The position numbers were made by a program, and so were the translations under genes. A DNA stretch of 47,373 bases, taken from assembly GCA_016794345.1 (NCBI GenBank), contig JAEUKE010000305.1:1-47373 (forward strand). The letters run 5' to 3'. A model generated the notes under the pieces. It was not told the origin of the DNA and searched no databases. It saw only the letters and a program-made list of their open reading frames with translations. Every line of letters begins with the position of its first letter. Position 1 is the first letter of the stretch. This document shows positions 8,401 through 17,042 of this stretch, one piece after another. This DNA is from Myxococcales bacterium. GTDB taxonomy: Bacteria; Myxococcota_A; Polyangia; Polyangiales; Polyangiaceae.

Positions 8401-9251
8401 ACGCGCGCCCGGTGCACGGCCAGCTCGAGTCGCTCGCCCTCGCGAGCGGAGGCCAGGTGCTGGTCTCCGCGGATCGATCCGGACAGCTCCGCGCGTGGGA
8501 CGCGGCGACAGGAGCGATGGTGACCTCGCGCGTCGTCGAGAGCTACCCGTCGCTCGTGACGGCGGACACCGGGCTCTACCTCGCTGCGAAGGGCCTGAGG
8601 AGGATCGATCCGCGCACGCTGCGGGACGTCGACAGCCCGATCGACGTGAGCGGCGGCGGCCTGGCGGTAGCGAAAAATGGCGCGCTCGCTGCGCTCATCA
8701 GCGGCCACGAGCTGAACCTGGTCGAGCTCCCCGCCGGCAAGACGCGCGCCGTTGCCTGGGGTGGCGGGTACGTCGACGCGGTCGCGGTCGATCCGTCGGG
8801 GCGCGTCGTGGCCGCGGGCGGGACCAACGGCGCGGTCCGCTTCTTCTCTCCAGACGGGACGGAGCTCGGCGGAGGCCGCGCGGGCGTTCCTGTCGAGTCG
8901 ATTGTCTTCGCCCCGAACGAGAGCGCGGTGTTCGTGGCAGCCCGCCGCGAGGGATCCTCTCCCGTGTACGTCTGCCTCGAGGTGCCGAGCGGCAAACAAC
9001 GGTGGCGGCTCGACGAGCTGGCGTTCTCGAGCAGCGATCGGCTCGCTGTCTCGGCGGACGGCAAGATCCTCGCGTTCGAGGATCACGAGGGCGTGGCCCT
9101 CCTCGACACCAAGACCGGCGCGCGGATCGGCGCCATCCCACACGAATCGACCAGCTGGGTCACCGGCCTCGTCTTCTCACCCGACCGAAAGACCCTCTTC
9201 GTGAACCACGACAGGACTGTCATCGCATGGGACACCAGCTTTCTCCGCTGA
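5493..9251 (+). CDS. Large WD40-type beta-propeller lipoprotein
   Basis: About 1252 residues. A signal peptide with lipobox LLAGC near residue 18 predicts a lipid-anchored envelope protein. The rest is a chain of degenerate WD40-like blades: H..AI..VSFSSDG followed by ADRDGNALAWDV, HKGRIEALAFSPDGKTLAW, VAFSTDGKRLLVGGADG, ADRSGQLRAWDAATG, and a terminal SPDRKTLFVNHDRTVIAWD. The number of blades implies at least two propellers. No catalytic domain is visible, so it is probably a protein-binding scaffold. ATGs at 5481 and 5493 are both possible; 5493 gives a more standard signal peptide. It overlaps the next, similar gene by 25 bases, which points to translational coupling and gene duplication. 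Binding partner unknown. Confidence 0.88.
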   Translation: MRVLGPFAFGSILALLAGCGGAPSGSRLADRSTDASRTRSVPARAALGKHDTLRPRAVFGEARPPFVSEEGTALFSPDDAVLALGEADGLIRFFDAESGAPLEAVRAHEAGITLLAAAPEGGFVSGDAAGELALHVAGPSGFLDATTELLASRHRAAITSVSFSSDGSVMVTADRDGNALAWDVKNRKVTAQLDESEDSGDGVTVGRGRASRYAVSREGKAALGYGASSFFVLTLADKKAGPTHRPRGTIVGARAEGSGFAVDIEDKWGATKRLVLDASGNTTSTILVAPPDTEPFGEGVLGHDAKAYFFGPAGDAARRARVDLEPDETRPTFIVSASGKRAYLANGDGIALLDGAARRARVLRIERGELSWPTSIVELSGEVAVSDGGAVHFYDATSSAARGTIPLPVTTLARSPDGKHLGGWAGRAFAMDIQTRELVYDIDLPDLAALSPDFSRGARREADKIVFFDPSLPTAQGARFDLGSRYPTLLAFSPDGRSLLVGDGNGQVDRVDSTTGRLLGSAKLSRQLTSLVSWDASRIFAAAKNAGGSLSLVELDAASLALRGDTPAGPELARSKTGAWSAFLTKDGVRLKHGGKSFMLPDRLGRATTLAFDSTEKVLYVGRLGAVEQWSLDEIAASSAAETLAEVKVQTPPTPGGPPKVDTFGDPLPAHALRRFGTERWHTGAEIEDIFVAGDRTWIITSWGRALEWDWTKGVATRRIESEGSAGDRTTFLTPDEAWVVSRGVLSIGLWSGKTGIAGKKIERKDGKDESSALSPKGDRFAVATETGELMTFAIPGLGVLQSTQAHKGRIEALAFSPDGKTLAWCGRFGTLTIADAATLKPKRTVLGRSTDEYAGCSSMAFSVDGRTLFTDLGGIGAYDVATGKRAGDLSGDAGNVSQIATSRDGLVAVGHHHEGVTIFKGETRAKLRSLDVPGGGAAVAFSTDGKRLLVGGADGIPRAFDTTSWAEIDARPVHGQLESLALASGGQVLVSADRSGQLRAWDAATGAMVTSRVVESYPSLVTADTGLYLAAKGLRRIDPRTLRDVDSPIDVSGGGLAVAKNGALAALISGHELNLVELPAGKTRAVAWGGGYVDAVAVDPSGRVVAAGGTNGAVRFFSPDGTELGGGRAGVPVESIVFAPNESAVFVAARREGSSPVYVCLEVPSGKQRWRLDELAFSSSDRLAVSADGKILAFEDHEGVALLDTKTGARIGAIPHESTSWVTGLVFSPDRKTLFVNHDRTVIAWDTSFLR

Positions 9252-12106
9252 GGCGCGCCCTCTCGCTCGGGCTTCTCCTCGCGGCTTGTGCCCAGACGGA
9301 CGGCGTCGGGCCGCGGCAGCCGTCGCACCTCGCCAACGAGAGCCCGTCCACCGCGCTCGCTCCAGACGGCAGCGCCATCTCCCTGCCGGTCGGCGCGCCG
9401 CTCGATCACCTGGATGACGGCGTCCCCTTCATCGCCGGTACGGGGCTCACGCCCTCGAAAGGCGGCCGCTTCGGCGAGCCCCCCCTGCTCGGCGAGTCGA
9501 GCGCGGGTGTCCTCCTCATGGGAGGGCGGGATGTGCTGATCCGCAAGGGGTACGACGCCATCCAGGTCGTGTCCCCCGACACCGGCGCCAAGCGCTGGGA
9601 AGCGACGATCGAGTACCTCGAGAGCGCCGTCGCCTCACCGGACGGAGCGCACGTCGCCGTGGTCGCGGAGGACGAACTGCTCCTCTTCGACGCGGCGAAG
9701 GGCTCGCGCAAGGTCGTTTCGAGCGGGGTGCGACGGATCGCCTTCTCCCGCGACGGCGCGCTGCTCGCCGCCGGACCGAGGGAGCGCGGCGACGTCGTCA
9801 TCTTCGACGTGAAGACGGGCAAGGAGGTGAAGCGGCTCAGCGAACCGGGCTACGGGGCCACCTTCTTGGCGTTTTCCCCCAACGGCAAGAGGCTCGCCAC
9901 GACCGACGGCGGCGGCAGCGTCCGGGTCTGGGAGATCGCTCGCGGCCGCACCGTCTACCTCGGGAGGACATCCGGCGGGCCGTTCGCGTGGGCCGACGAC
10001 CACACGCTCCTCTTCGGCGACGACGACGGCGAGATCTCGCGAGCCGACGTCGACGCCGCCCCGCGCGCCCAGCCACCCGAACGTGTCCTCTCGGTCCCGG
10101 GGAAGGTGCGCGGCATCCACCCCGTCCCGGGCAGCTCTCGATTCCTGATCGAGCTCGAGCGCACGTTCGCGAGCCTCGTCGACCTCCCGAGCAAGAAGGA
10201 GATCGCGCGCTTGCAAGGCACCTTGGGCGCGCCCTGGTCGATCGCGCCGGACGGCTCGGCTGCGGCGTCGTTCGGAGCCCGGGTCGCCGTGTACGACCTG
10301 AAGACCCTCGCGCCACGCGCCCAGGCCGCAGGCCACCTCGACGCCGTGACGGCGATCGCCGAGCGAAGCGGGCGAGTCGTGACCGGGAGCAGCGACGGTT
10401 CCGTCATGTCATGGGACGGAGCCAGCAAGAAGCCGCTCGCCCGCCGCATGGGGCTGGACGGTGTGCTCGCGGTCGACGTGGCGAGCGGCACGGGCGCGAT
10501 CGCCGCCGCGACCGACAAGGGTGACGTGCTGGTCTTCGACGACCAGCTGAAGAAGCGGATCGTCACGCTGTCGGTCGGTGAGCCCGGCGAATACACGTCC
10601 GCGTCGGTCGCCATCGCAGGAGACGGCAAGACGCTCGTCGCGGCCGGCGGCAAGCGCTCGGTCCTCTACGACCTGGAGAAGGGCGCGATCGTGGCCGCCT
10701 ACCCGTTCAGCTTCCGGACGGCGCGCTTCACGCCGGAGCTCGTCGTCGTGGGCCCGAGCCCGCTCGCCGTGCTGCGGCGGCGCGATGGCGCCGAGCTGCG
10801 GCGCGACCGTTCGCGATCCTGGAAAGACGGGTTCGCCCTGGGGGTCATCGAGTCGAAGTACGTGGTGGTGGCCGAGTCGGGCGAGTACCGGAGCTCGATC
10901 TTCTTGCTCGGTGGTCGGGCGAAGGAGCAACGGCGAGAGGGCGGCGCCTTCTCCCTGGGCGAGCCCCTCGCCTTCTCGCCTGACGGTACGCGGCTCGCGA
11001 GCGGGAGCAGCGAGCTCGAGATCCTGGCGACGGCGGACGGCGCGGCCCTGGCGAAGCCGAAGCTCGCGTCGTCCGGTGACGGGAAAGGTCCGCTCCGCGC
11101 GACCGCCCTCGCCTTCGGCACAGACGGCAAACACGTCCTCGTCGGCTACGAGCGCGGCTTCGCCGAGGCAGTGCCCGCTCCGGCATACCCCAAGCCCAAC
11201 AAGACGCTCGCGCCCGGCTTCGATCGGGCGAGCTTGCCGCCGCTCGCGGATCTCACGCCAGCGGCGCGGGCGACAGGGCCGCGCGACGTCGCGCTTCGGC
11301 CGCTCTCCACGCCTTCACGCAGAGCCGTCCTCCCGCACTCCGTCTTCGCGCTCTCGCCCGACGGAAGCCGCGCCCTGCTCGGCAGCGGCGCCGATGTGTT
11401 CTTGCACGATCTGACGAGCGGCAAGACCGGCGAGGCCCTGTTCGTGTACGGGGTGCGTAAGGCCCTGGCTGGGCCGAAGGGCCTCTTCTTCCTCGAGGGC
11501 TCGTACGAGGAGCCTTCCCGGATCTTGGGTGGGCCGGCGCCGCTCGAGACCGACAAGAGCTGCCGCGACGGCTTCCCCGTCGACCCTGGGACGTACTTCT
11601 GCACGTCGTACTCCGAGGTGATGCTCAAGGGGGCGCGTAGCCAGAAGGCCAAGGTGAAGCTCGACTGGATCAGCGACCGAGCCGTGGCTGAGAACGGCAC
11701 CGTCATCGTGCTCGCCACGGGCTCGGAGGTGGTGATCCTGAGCGCGAAGACCCTCGAGGTCATCGCGCGGGTCCCCGTCGCGAGCGCCGACGACATCGCG
11801 CTCAGTGAAGACGGTCGCGCCCTCGTGGTGGCCGCGATGGGAGTCGTGCTCCTGATCGACACCGGCACCGGCAAGGTCATTCGCATCCTCGAAGGCCACG
11901 ACGCGCGACGCGTCGCGATCTCGACCGATGGGAGGCGCATCGCGTCGGTGGGCGAGGAGCTCGTTCGCGTCTGGGATGCGAGCGACGGCCGTGTCGTCGC
12001 GGTCCTCGACACCGGCGGATCCGCCGACATGCTGTCGTTCCGCCCGGACGGACGAGCGGTCCAGGTCGCGGTCGGCCGCGAGGTCACGACCTGGGATCTG
12101 CCGTAA
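9227..12106 (+). CDS. Second WD40-type beta-propeller lipoprotein
   Basis: A 959-residue paralogue-like neighbour of the 5493 gene. The N-terminus (MGHQLSPLRRALSLGLLLAA, then Cys) is a lipoprotein signal peptide with lipobox LLAAC. WD40-like blades follow: ESAVASPDGAHVAVVAED, FLAFSPNGKRLATTDGGG then SVRVWEI, HLDAVTAIAERSGRVVTGSS then DGSVMSWDG, and near the end GHDARRVAISTDGRRIASVG then ELVRVWDASDG. The ATG at 9227 lies inside the end of the upstream gene (25-base overlap), so the two are almost certainly co-translated. Like its partner it has no visible enzymatic domain. The frame is open upstream to 8387, but only the ATG at 9227 gives a signal peptide. The macroglobulin-like gene follows after 145 bases. 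Confidence 0.88.
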   Translation: MGHQLSPLRRALSLGLLLAACAQTDGVGPRQPSHLANESPSTALAPDGSAISLPVGAPLDHLDDGVPFIAGTGLTPSKGGRFGEPPLLGESSAGVLLMGGRDVLIRKGYDAIQVVSPDTGAKRWEATIEYLESAVASPDGAHVAVVAEDELLLFDAAKGSRKVVSSGVRRIAFSRDGALLAAGPRERGDVVIFDVKTGKEVKRLSEPGYGATFLAFSPNGKRLATTDGGGSVRVWEIARGRTVYLGRTSGGPFAWADDHTLLFGDDDGEISRADVDAAPRAQPPERVLSVPGKVRGIHPVPGSSRFLIELERTFASLVDLPSKKEIARLQGTLGAPWSIAPDGSAAASFGARVAVYDLKTLAPRAQAAGHLDAVTAIAERSGRVVTGSSDGSVMSWDGASKKPLARRMGLDGVLAVDVASGTGAIAAATDKGDVLVFDDQLKKRIVTLSVGEPGEYTSASVAIAGDGKTLVAAGGKRSVLYDLEKGAIVAAYPFSFRTARFTPELVVVGPSPLAVLRRRDGAELRRDRSRSWKDGFALGVIESKYVVVAESGEYRSSIFLLGGRAKEQRREGGAFSLGEPLAFSPDGTRLASGSSELEILATADGAALAKPKLASSGDGKGPLRATALAFGTDGKHVLVGYERGFAEAVPAPAYPKPNKTLAPGFDRASLPPLADLTPAARATGPRDVALRPLSTPSRRAVLPHSVFALSPDGSRALLGSGADVFLHDLTSGKTGEALFVYGVRKALAGPKGLFFLEGSYEEPSRILGGPAPLETDKSCRDGFPVDPGTYFCTSYSEVMLKGARSQKAKVKLDWISDRAVAENGTVIVLATGSEVVILSAKTLEVIARVPVASADDIALSEDGRALVVAAMGVVLLIDTGTGKVIRILEGHDARRVAISTDGRRIASVGEELVRVWDASDGRVVAVLDTGGSADMLSFRPDGRAVQVAVGREVTTWDLP

Positions 12107-12173
12107 GGGACGGGAGGAGCTCGATTGCGCGGCGTCGGGGCTGGAGGGGAGCGGGTCTCTCGACGCGCTCCCA

Positions 12174-12201
12174 GCGTGCAGATGTGCGCACCTCTGCACG
12201 C
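12174..12201. promoter_or_regulatory. 28-base near-perfect palindrome upstream of the macroglobulin gene
   Basis: Arms GCGTGCAGA (12174-12182) and TCTGCACGC (12193-12201) flank a central GTGCGCAC, giving a continuous 28-base dyad with a single mismatched pair. With no loop it looks more like an operator for a dimeric regulator than a terminator. It ends 50 bases before the ATG at 12252. Confidence 0.5.
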
Positions 12202-12251
12202 AGCCGTCGCTAGCCGGAACCTTCCGCCCCCGATATTGTCGGCACGCCAAC

Positions 12252-15200
12252 ATGCCCAAGCTTCGCCTTGCGCTCCTTCGCGCGCTCGCGCTGTTTGCCA
12301 CCGTCGTCGCAGCCTCCCTCTTTCCAGGCGCGGCGACGTCGGCCTCGCCGGCCGACACCGAGCGAGGCCTGGACGTCTGGGTCCACGCTCCGTCCACCGC
12401 GACGGGCCGAGGGACGGTGCCGATCAACGTGCTGGCGCTGGGCTTCCCGACCGTGAAGACGACACGCCCGCTCGCGGGCGCCGTGGTCGAGGCGACCTGG
12501 GATCCCGAGAGCCTTGTGGAGCCGAGGAAGAAGGGCGAAGACGCGCCGCCGCCCAAGCCGGCCGCGGCGCCCCCGACGGTGCGGGCGACGAGCGACGCGG
12601 AGGGCCGAGCCACGCTGGAGCTGCCCGTCCCGGACGGAACCGAGCGCCCCATCGTCGCGCTTGTATCCGTCTCGCAGAACGGCAAGCAGCGGGTGCGCGA
12701 GGTGACGATTCGCCGCCTCCCTCCAGCCGATCTGAAGGTGTTCGTCTCGGAGACGCGCGTCGTCCCCGGGAGCGACGTCGTGGCGTGGCTCCTCCTCGCG
12801 AGCGAGCAGGGCGAGCGCCCCATCCCCTCGGCCTCCGTCGAGGTGAGGCTCTTGCAGGGCGGCCTCGTGCGATTCCGTCGCACCGTGACGACGGACCCGG
12901 CCGGCTCCGCCTTGCTCCGCGTGCCCATCCCGCGCGATCAGGAGCCCGACGTGAGCTGGACGCTCGACGCCCGCGCGATCGACGCAGCGACCCTGGGGCT
13001 GTCGAGCTCGCCGACGGGCGTGACGCTGGCCCCGCGCGAGGAGACGCCGGGAAAACCTACCTTCAGCCTCACCTTCGATGACGGCTCTGTTCGTGCCGGC
13101 GCTCCGGCGCGGTTCCGCCTCCGGCTCCGCGACGGATCCGACCAGGGCGTCGGGCTTCAGCCGGTCTGGATCTGGTCCGGCCCCGCCGGGACCGAGCCAC
13201 CGAAGGACGACAAGGCCTTCAAGGCCGCGGCCAAGCGCTACACGACCGACGGTGCCGGCCAGATCGCCGGGGAAGTCCTCGCGCCCACCACGATCCCGCT
13301 GCGCGGCACGACCTTGTCCGTCGACGCCCGCACCGAGCTCGAGGGGCAACCGTTCACGGCCAAGGCGTCGATCGAGGTCGCGCGCGAGCGCGGGTCCGTC
13401 ACGCTGACACCGGAGGCGGGGGATCTCGTCCCCGGCCTCGAGCAACGAGTCTTCGTACAGATCTCCGACGACCGCGGGAAGCCGGTGAAGACAAAGCTCG
13501 TCGCGAAGGGCGACGGGCTCGACGCGACGTTCGCGACCGATGCGCAGGGCGAAGGGATGATCACCTGGAAGGTCCCCGAAGGGATCGGCGCGAAGCGTGA
13601 GATCGGTCCGTGCCCTGGGAGCGTCGCGGCCGCGGTGACGCTGAAGGTGGCCGAGGGCGAAGCGCCGCTCGCCCTCGGCTCGCTCGACGCACCGATCTGC
13701 GTGGGCGTCGACCGCGGTGCCAAGGTGATCCTCCGACCGGAGAGGACGACGATTCGCGCCGGGGAGAAGCTCGGTGTGGAGGTCCTCGGCGGAGGAAAGG
13801 CACCGATAAGCCTGCTTCTCACCTCCGCGGACGGCGCGACGTCGCGATCGACATGGAACGCTGGCGAGGCTCGCCGCGTCGAGATCCCCATCCCCTCGAC
13901 CACCATCGGCATCGCGAAGCTGACGGCAGCCCTTCCCGGTCGTGACGAGGCCTCACGGACCGCCGGTGCCGCCGTGTTGGTCCTGCCGAGGACGCTCCCA
14001 AAGCTCGACGCGAAGCTCGCCGGGGGCCGCGCCGCGCCGGGAGGCACGGTCACCGTCGAGGCGGCACTGACGGACGAATCGGGAAAGGGCCTGAGGGGGA
14101 CCGTGGCAGCGGTCGTGATCGACAAGCTGGGCGGCGGAGGCTTCGGGCCGATCCACACGATGGACACGCGCGCGGTTCTCTGCGGCGCGCTCGGATCGGA
14201 GGATGAGCGCTGTGACGCCGTGCTGCAGGACGGCAAGGCGGCGGACATCTACCGGAGCGTGCTCCTCGGGAGGAACGTGGCAGTGACTGCCCCCGTGCTC
14301 GATCCTGCGGCGAACCTCCGCGAGGGGGTGGACTCGGTGTTCCGTTCGGTCGTGCACTCGCTCGAGGGTGCGGTCTACGAGGCGTCGATGTCCCCGGAGA
14401 CGCTGCAAGACGTGAGGCGTACCGTCGCGGGCAAACACAGCTTCAACCCGGAGCTGATGACGCTCGTGACCGAGGCGATGGATCCCAGGCCGGAGCTCCC
14501 CGGCGGCGAGCCGATCGCGCTCGCGGACCTCGTCGCCATCGATCGCCAGATCACCTTCGACAACGTCGCTCGGCGCGTCACCCGGCTGAAGCTCTTCGAC
14601 GCGCTCAAGGCGGTGCGCGAGCACAAGCAAAACGAGCAGCTCGATCCGGACGAGCCGATCCTGAGCGAGCCGAACGTCCTCCTCAAGAAGCTGGTCCGAG
14701 ACGGTCAGCTGACGAACGAGGGCCTGCTCGATCCGTGGGGCGGGCACCTCGCGTTCTACAAAGCGGGCGGCGAGGTCATCCCGTTCGTGACGGTGGCTCG
14801 CGGCTGGGAGCTCCGCTCGCCCGGACCGGACGGGAAGCTCGGCACCGGCGACGACGTGAAGAGCCCGTTCGAGCGCGTGCTGAAATCGGGCACCCCCTAC
14901 GCCGAAGCCGTCCAGGAGGACCGCGTGGTGGAGGCTCGGTTCGACATGCGCGTCGCCGAAGCGACCGTCGACGCCTGGGGCACGACGCTCCGTGAGACGA
15001 CCGGCACTGCGCTGGGGCTCGGGACCGTCGGCACGCTCGGGCACGGCTCGGGCACCGGGAGCGGCTCGGGCTACGGGATGGGCGGGATCGGTCTGGCCCG
15101 GGGCCCCCAGGTTCGCGGACTGAGCCTCGTCGCCAAGGGGATCTACTTCGTCTCCAAGCCGGTCCGCACCGATGACAGCGGGCACGCGCGGGTGGACGTG

Positions 15201-17012
15201 GTGCTCGGCAGCGAGGAGACGACCTGGCGCATCGCGCTCGTGGGCATACCCGACAAGGCGCGCGCAGCGGTCGGCTACGTCGACGTTCCTGTCATGGTCC
15301 CGCTCTCCGCCAAGCTGCAGGCCGGCGCGGTCTGGACCGAAGGAGACAGCGCGCAGGTCACGATCCACGTCCGGAACCGCACCGACGCGGACGTGGACGC
15401 GACGCTCGCCCTCGCGGGCGACGGTGCCATGGCCGTCGACAAGGCAGCGGCGAACAAGACGGTGAAGGTCGCAAGACAAGGCGCGGCGAGCGTCCGGGTG
15501 CCGGTGCGCGCCGTCCGCGCCGGACGGGGGACCATCGCGGTGAAGACGAGCGCGCCGGGGCTGCCGCCGGACGAGGTCCGCTACGACGTGGAGTCGTTGC
15601 CCAAGGGAGAGCAGAGCCGCGTCGCGCGCGCGGTCTACCTCGATCGCGACACCGATCTCACCGCATACCTGACGAGGCGCGACCTCGTGGCTGTCGGACA
15701 GGCGAGCGTCGTACTGCAGCGCGGGTCGTCGGCCGTCCTCGAAGGGGCGCTCGACTCACTCTCGGCCGACAAGCTCACGTCGAGGTCGGCCCTCGTCGAC
15801 GCCATCGAGGCAGCCGGGCTCGTGTCGCGGTTCGAGAAGCAGCGCGCCGGCGACGGCTCGCCGCTCGGCGAGCGCGCCAAGGCGGCCGCCCGCGAGGCGG
15901 CCGCGAAGCTCCTGTCGCTGAAGGACTCGCCGGAGGACAACACGCTGTTCATCGCCCGCGTTCGGCAGGTCGGCCTCATCGACGCGGAGGAGCTCCCCAA
16001 GACGGAGGAGTGCCCCAAGGTGCCCGAAGCACCGACGGCCCGGGAAGCGCTGCTCCTCCTGGAGGCAGATCCTCCGGTCACGGGCGGAGCGGGGCTCGAT
16101 TGCTGGACCGAGGCGGTGGCCCGCGCGAAGAACGCGGTCGAGCGCGCGGAGGGGCCGGCGGTCCTCGCTCGCGCCGCGCTCGCGCTGCGCGACAGGCCTC
16201 AGCGCGCGACCCAGCTCAGATCGATCATGACCAAGCTCGTCGGCAAGGTCTCCCCCACGAACGCTGGCTCGATCACGATGCCGTCGGGTTCGACGCGCGC
16301 CGACGTGGCGCTCGTCTACGCCGCGCTCATCGCGGCCGGCGGCTTCGAAGGTCCGATGCGCGAGCGGCTCTCGGGTTGGTTGCTCGTGCAGCGCGACGCC
16401 CGAGGTGGCTTCGGGAGCGCGGCCGCGACGCGGGCCGCGATCGAGGCGCTCACGAGCGGGAGCGCCTCGAAGAGCGGGCCGGCGACGGTGGTCGTCGACT
16501 TCGGAGACGGCGGCGAGAGACGCGTGAGCGTGCCGGCCGACGGCCGCGCCCGGGTCGACGTGCCAAAAGACGCGACGCGGGTGATCGTGAAGCCGGAGGG
16601 CGCGACGGACACGGTGGCGCGGCTCGAGCGCGACTTCCTTCGGCCCTACTCGGTCTCACCGCCCCCGACGACGAGCGGCCTTGCGCTGTCGGTCGAGTGG
16701 CCTGCCGATCCGAAGGTCGGCAAGGTGCACAACCTCGAAGTGGCGGTCGATGCAGGCGCCGAGGCGCAGCGCGTCGAGGTCCGCATTCCGCTCCCGCCCG
16801 GCGCAACGCTGGCCGACGCGGTGCCGGGCGTAAGGCAGGTCCAGGGCGCGCTGTTCCTCCGCCTGCGTGCGAAGGAGCGCGACACGACCACCATTCCCAT
16901 TCGCTTCCTCTTGCCAGGCGAGCTCACGATCCGCGAGGCGACGGCGACGGCCCTCGAGCGCGACGCGAGCCCGGCCGTGGAGCGCGCGCGACCGCTGCGG
17001 GTGACCCCATAG
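12252..17012 (+). CDS. Alpha-2-macroglobulin-like secreted protein
   Basis: A 1586-residue envelope protein. A signal peptide (ATSA near residue 32) is followed by serial macroglobulin-type beta domains in which polymer-like segments such as SVRAGAPARFRLRLRDGSDQ recur. An A2M-type core (VRTDDSGHARVDVVLGSEET, then TWRIALVGIPD) lies at about 970-1005. A Gly/Ser-rich stretch at about 925-957 sits just before it, where a flexible bait-like loop could be. The late part has an alpha-helical repeat region (about 1200-1400) and a C-terminal beta domain. I find no CxEQ thioester, so it is a non-thioester member. There is no neighbouring PbpC, unlike many bacterial A2M loci; the neighbours are the two propeller lipoproteins. 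A protease-trap or envelope-defence role is family knowledge plus inference. Confidence 0.8.
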   Translation: MPKLRLALLRALALFATVVAASLFPGAATSASPADTERGLDVWVHAPSTATGRGTVPINVLALGFPTVKTTRPLAGAVVEATWDPESLVEPRKKGEDAPPPKPAAAPPTVRATSDAEGRATLELPVPDGTERPIVALVSVSQNGKQRVREVTIRRLPPADLKVFVSETRVVPGSDVVAWLLLASEQGERPIPSASVEVRLLQGGLVRFRRTVTTDPAGSALLRVPIPRDQEPDVSWTLDARAIDAATLGLSSSPTGVTLAPREETPGKPTFSLTFDDGSVRAGAPARFRLRLRDGSDQGVGLQPVWIWSGPAGTEPPKDDKAFKAAAKRYTTDGAGQIAGEVLAPTTIPLRGTTLSVDARTELEGQPFTAKASIEVARERGSVTLTPEAGDLVPGLEQRVFVQISDDRGKPVKTKLVAKGDGLDATFATDAQGEGMITWKVPEGIGAKREIGPCPGSVAAAVTLKVAEGEAPLALGSLDAPICVGVDRGAKVILRPERTTIRAGEKLGVEVLGGGKAPISLLLTSADGATSRSTWNAGEARRVEIPIPSTTIGIAKLTAALPGRDEASRTAGAAVLVLPRTLPKLDAKLAGGRAAPGGTVTVEAALTDESGKGLRGTVAAVVIDKLGGGGFGPIHTMDTRAVLCGALGSEDERCDAVLQDGKAADIYRSVLLGRNVAVTAPVLDPAANLREGVDSVFRSVVHSLEGAVYEASMSPETLQDVRRTVAGKHSFNPELMTLVTEAMDPRPELPGGEPIALADLVAIDRQITFDNVARRVTRLKLFDALKAVREHKQNEQLDPDEPILSEPNVLLKKLVRDGQLTNEGLLDPWGGHLAFYKAGGEVIPFVTVARGWELRSPGPDGKLGTGDDVKSPFERVLKSGTPYAEAVQEDRVVEARFDMRVAEATVDAWGTTLRETTGTALGLGTVGTLGHGSGTGSGSGYGMGGIGLARGPQVRGLSLVAKGIYFVSKPVRTDDSGHARVDVVLGSEETTWRIALVGIPDKARAAVGYVDVPVMVPLSAKLQAGAVWTEGDSAQVTIHVRNRTDADVDATLALAGDGAMAVDKAAANKTVKVARQGAASVRVPVRAVRAGRGTIAVKTSAPGLPPDEVRYDVESLPKGEQSRVARAVYLDRDTDLTAYLTRRDLVAVGQASVVLQRGSSAVLEGALDSLSADKLTSRSALVDAIEAAGLVSRFEKQRAGDGSPLGERAKAAAREAAAKLLSLKDSPEDNTLFIARVRQVGLIDAEELPKTEECPKVPEAPTAREALLLLEADPPVTGGAGLDCWTEAVARAKNAVERAEGPAVLARAALALRDRPQRATQLRSIMTKLVGKVSPTNAGSITMPSGSTRADVALVYAALIAAGGFEGPMRERLSGWLLVQRDARGGFGSAAATRAAIEALTSGSASKSGPATVVVDFGDGGERRVSVPADGRARVDVPKDATRVIVKPEGATDTVARLERDFLRPYSVSPPPTTSGLALSVEWPADPKVGKVHNLEVAVDAGAEAQRVEVRIPLPPGATLADAVPGVRQVQGALFLRLRAKERDTTTIPIRFLLPGELTIREATATALERDASPAVERARPLRVTP

Positions 17013-17042
17013 AGGAGCACCAGAACGAGGTATGTAACTTCC

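Noticed and set aside
6942..9143. 733-residue minus-strand ORF
   Set aside because: Antisense to the WD40 lipoprotein gene, which has a signal peptide and repeat structure; no motifs in the ORF.
13953..15479. 508-residue minus-strand ORF
   Set aside because: Antisense shadow of the macroglobulin-like gene.
12252..17012. Thioester alpha-2-macroglobulin
   Set aside because: No CxEQ motif is present at any cysteine, so a thioester-type trap is not supported.
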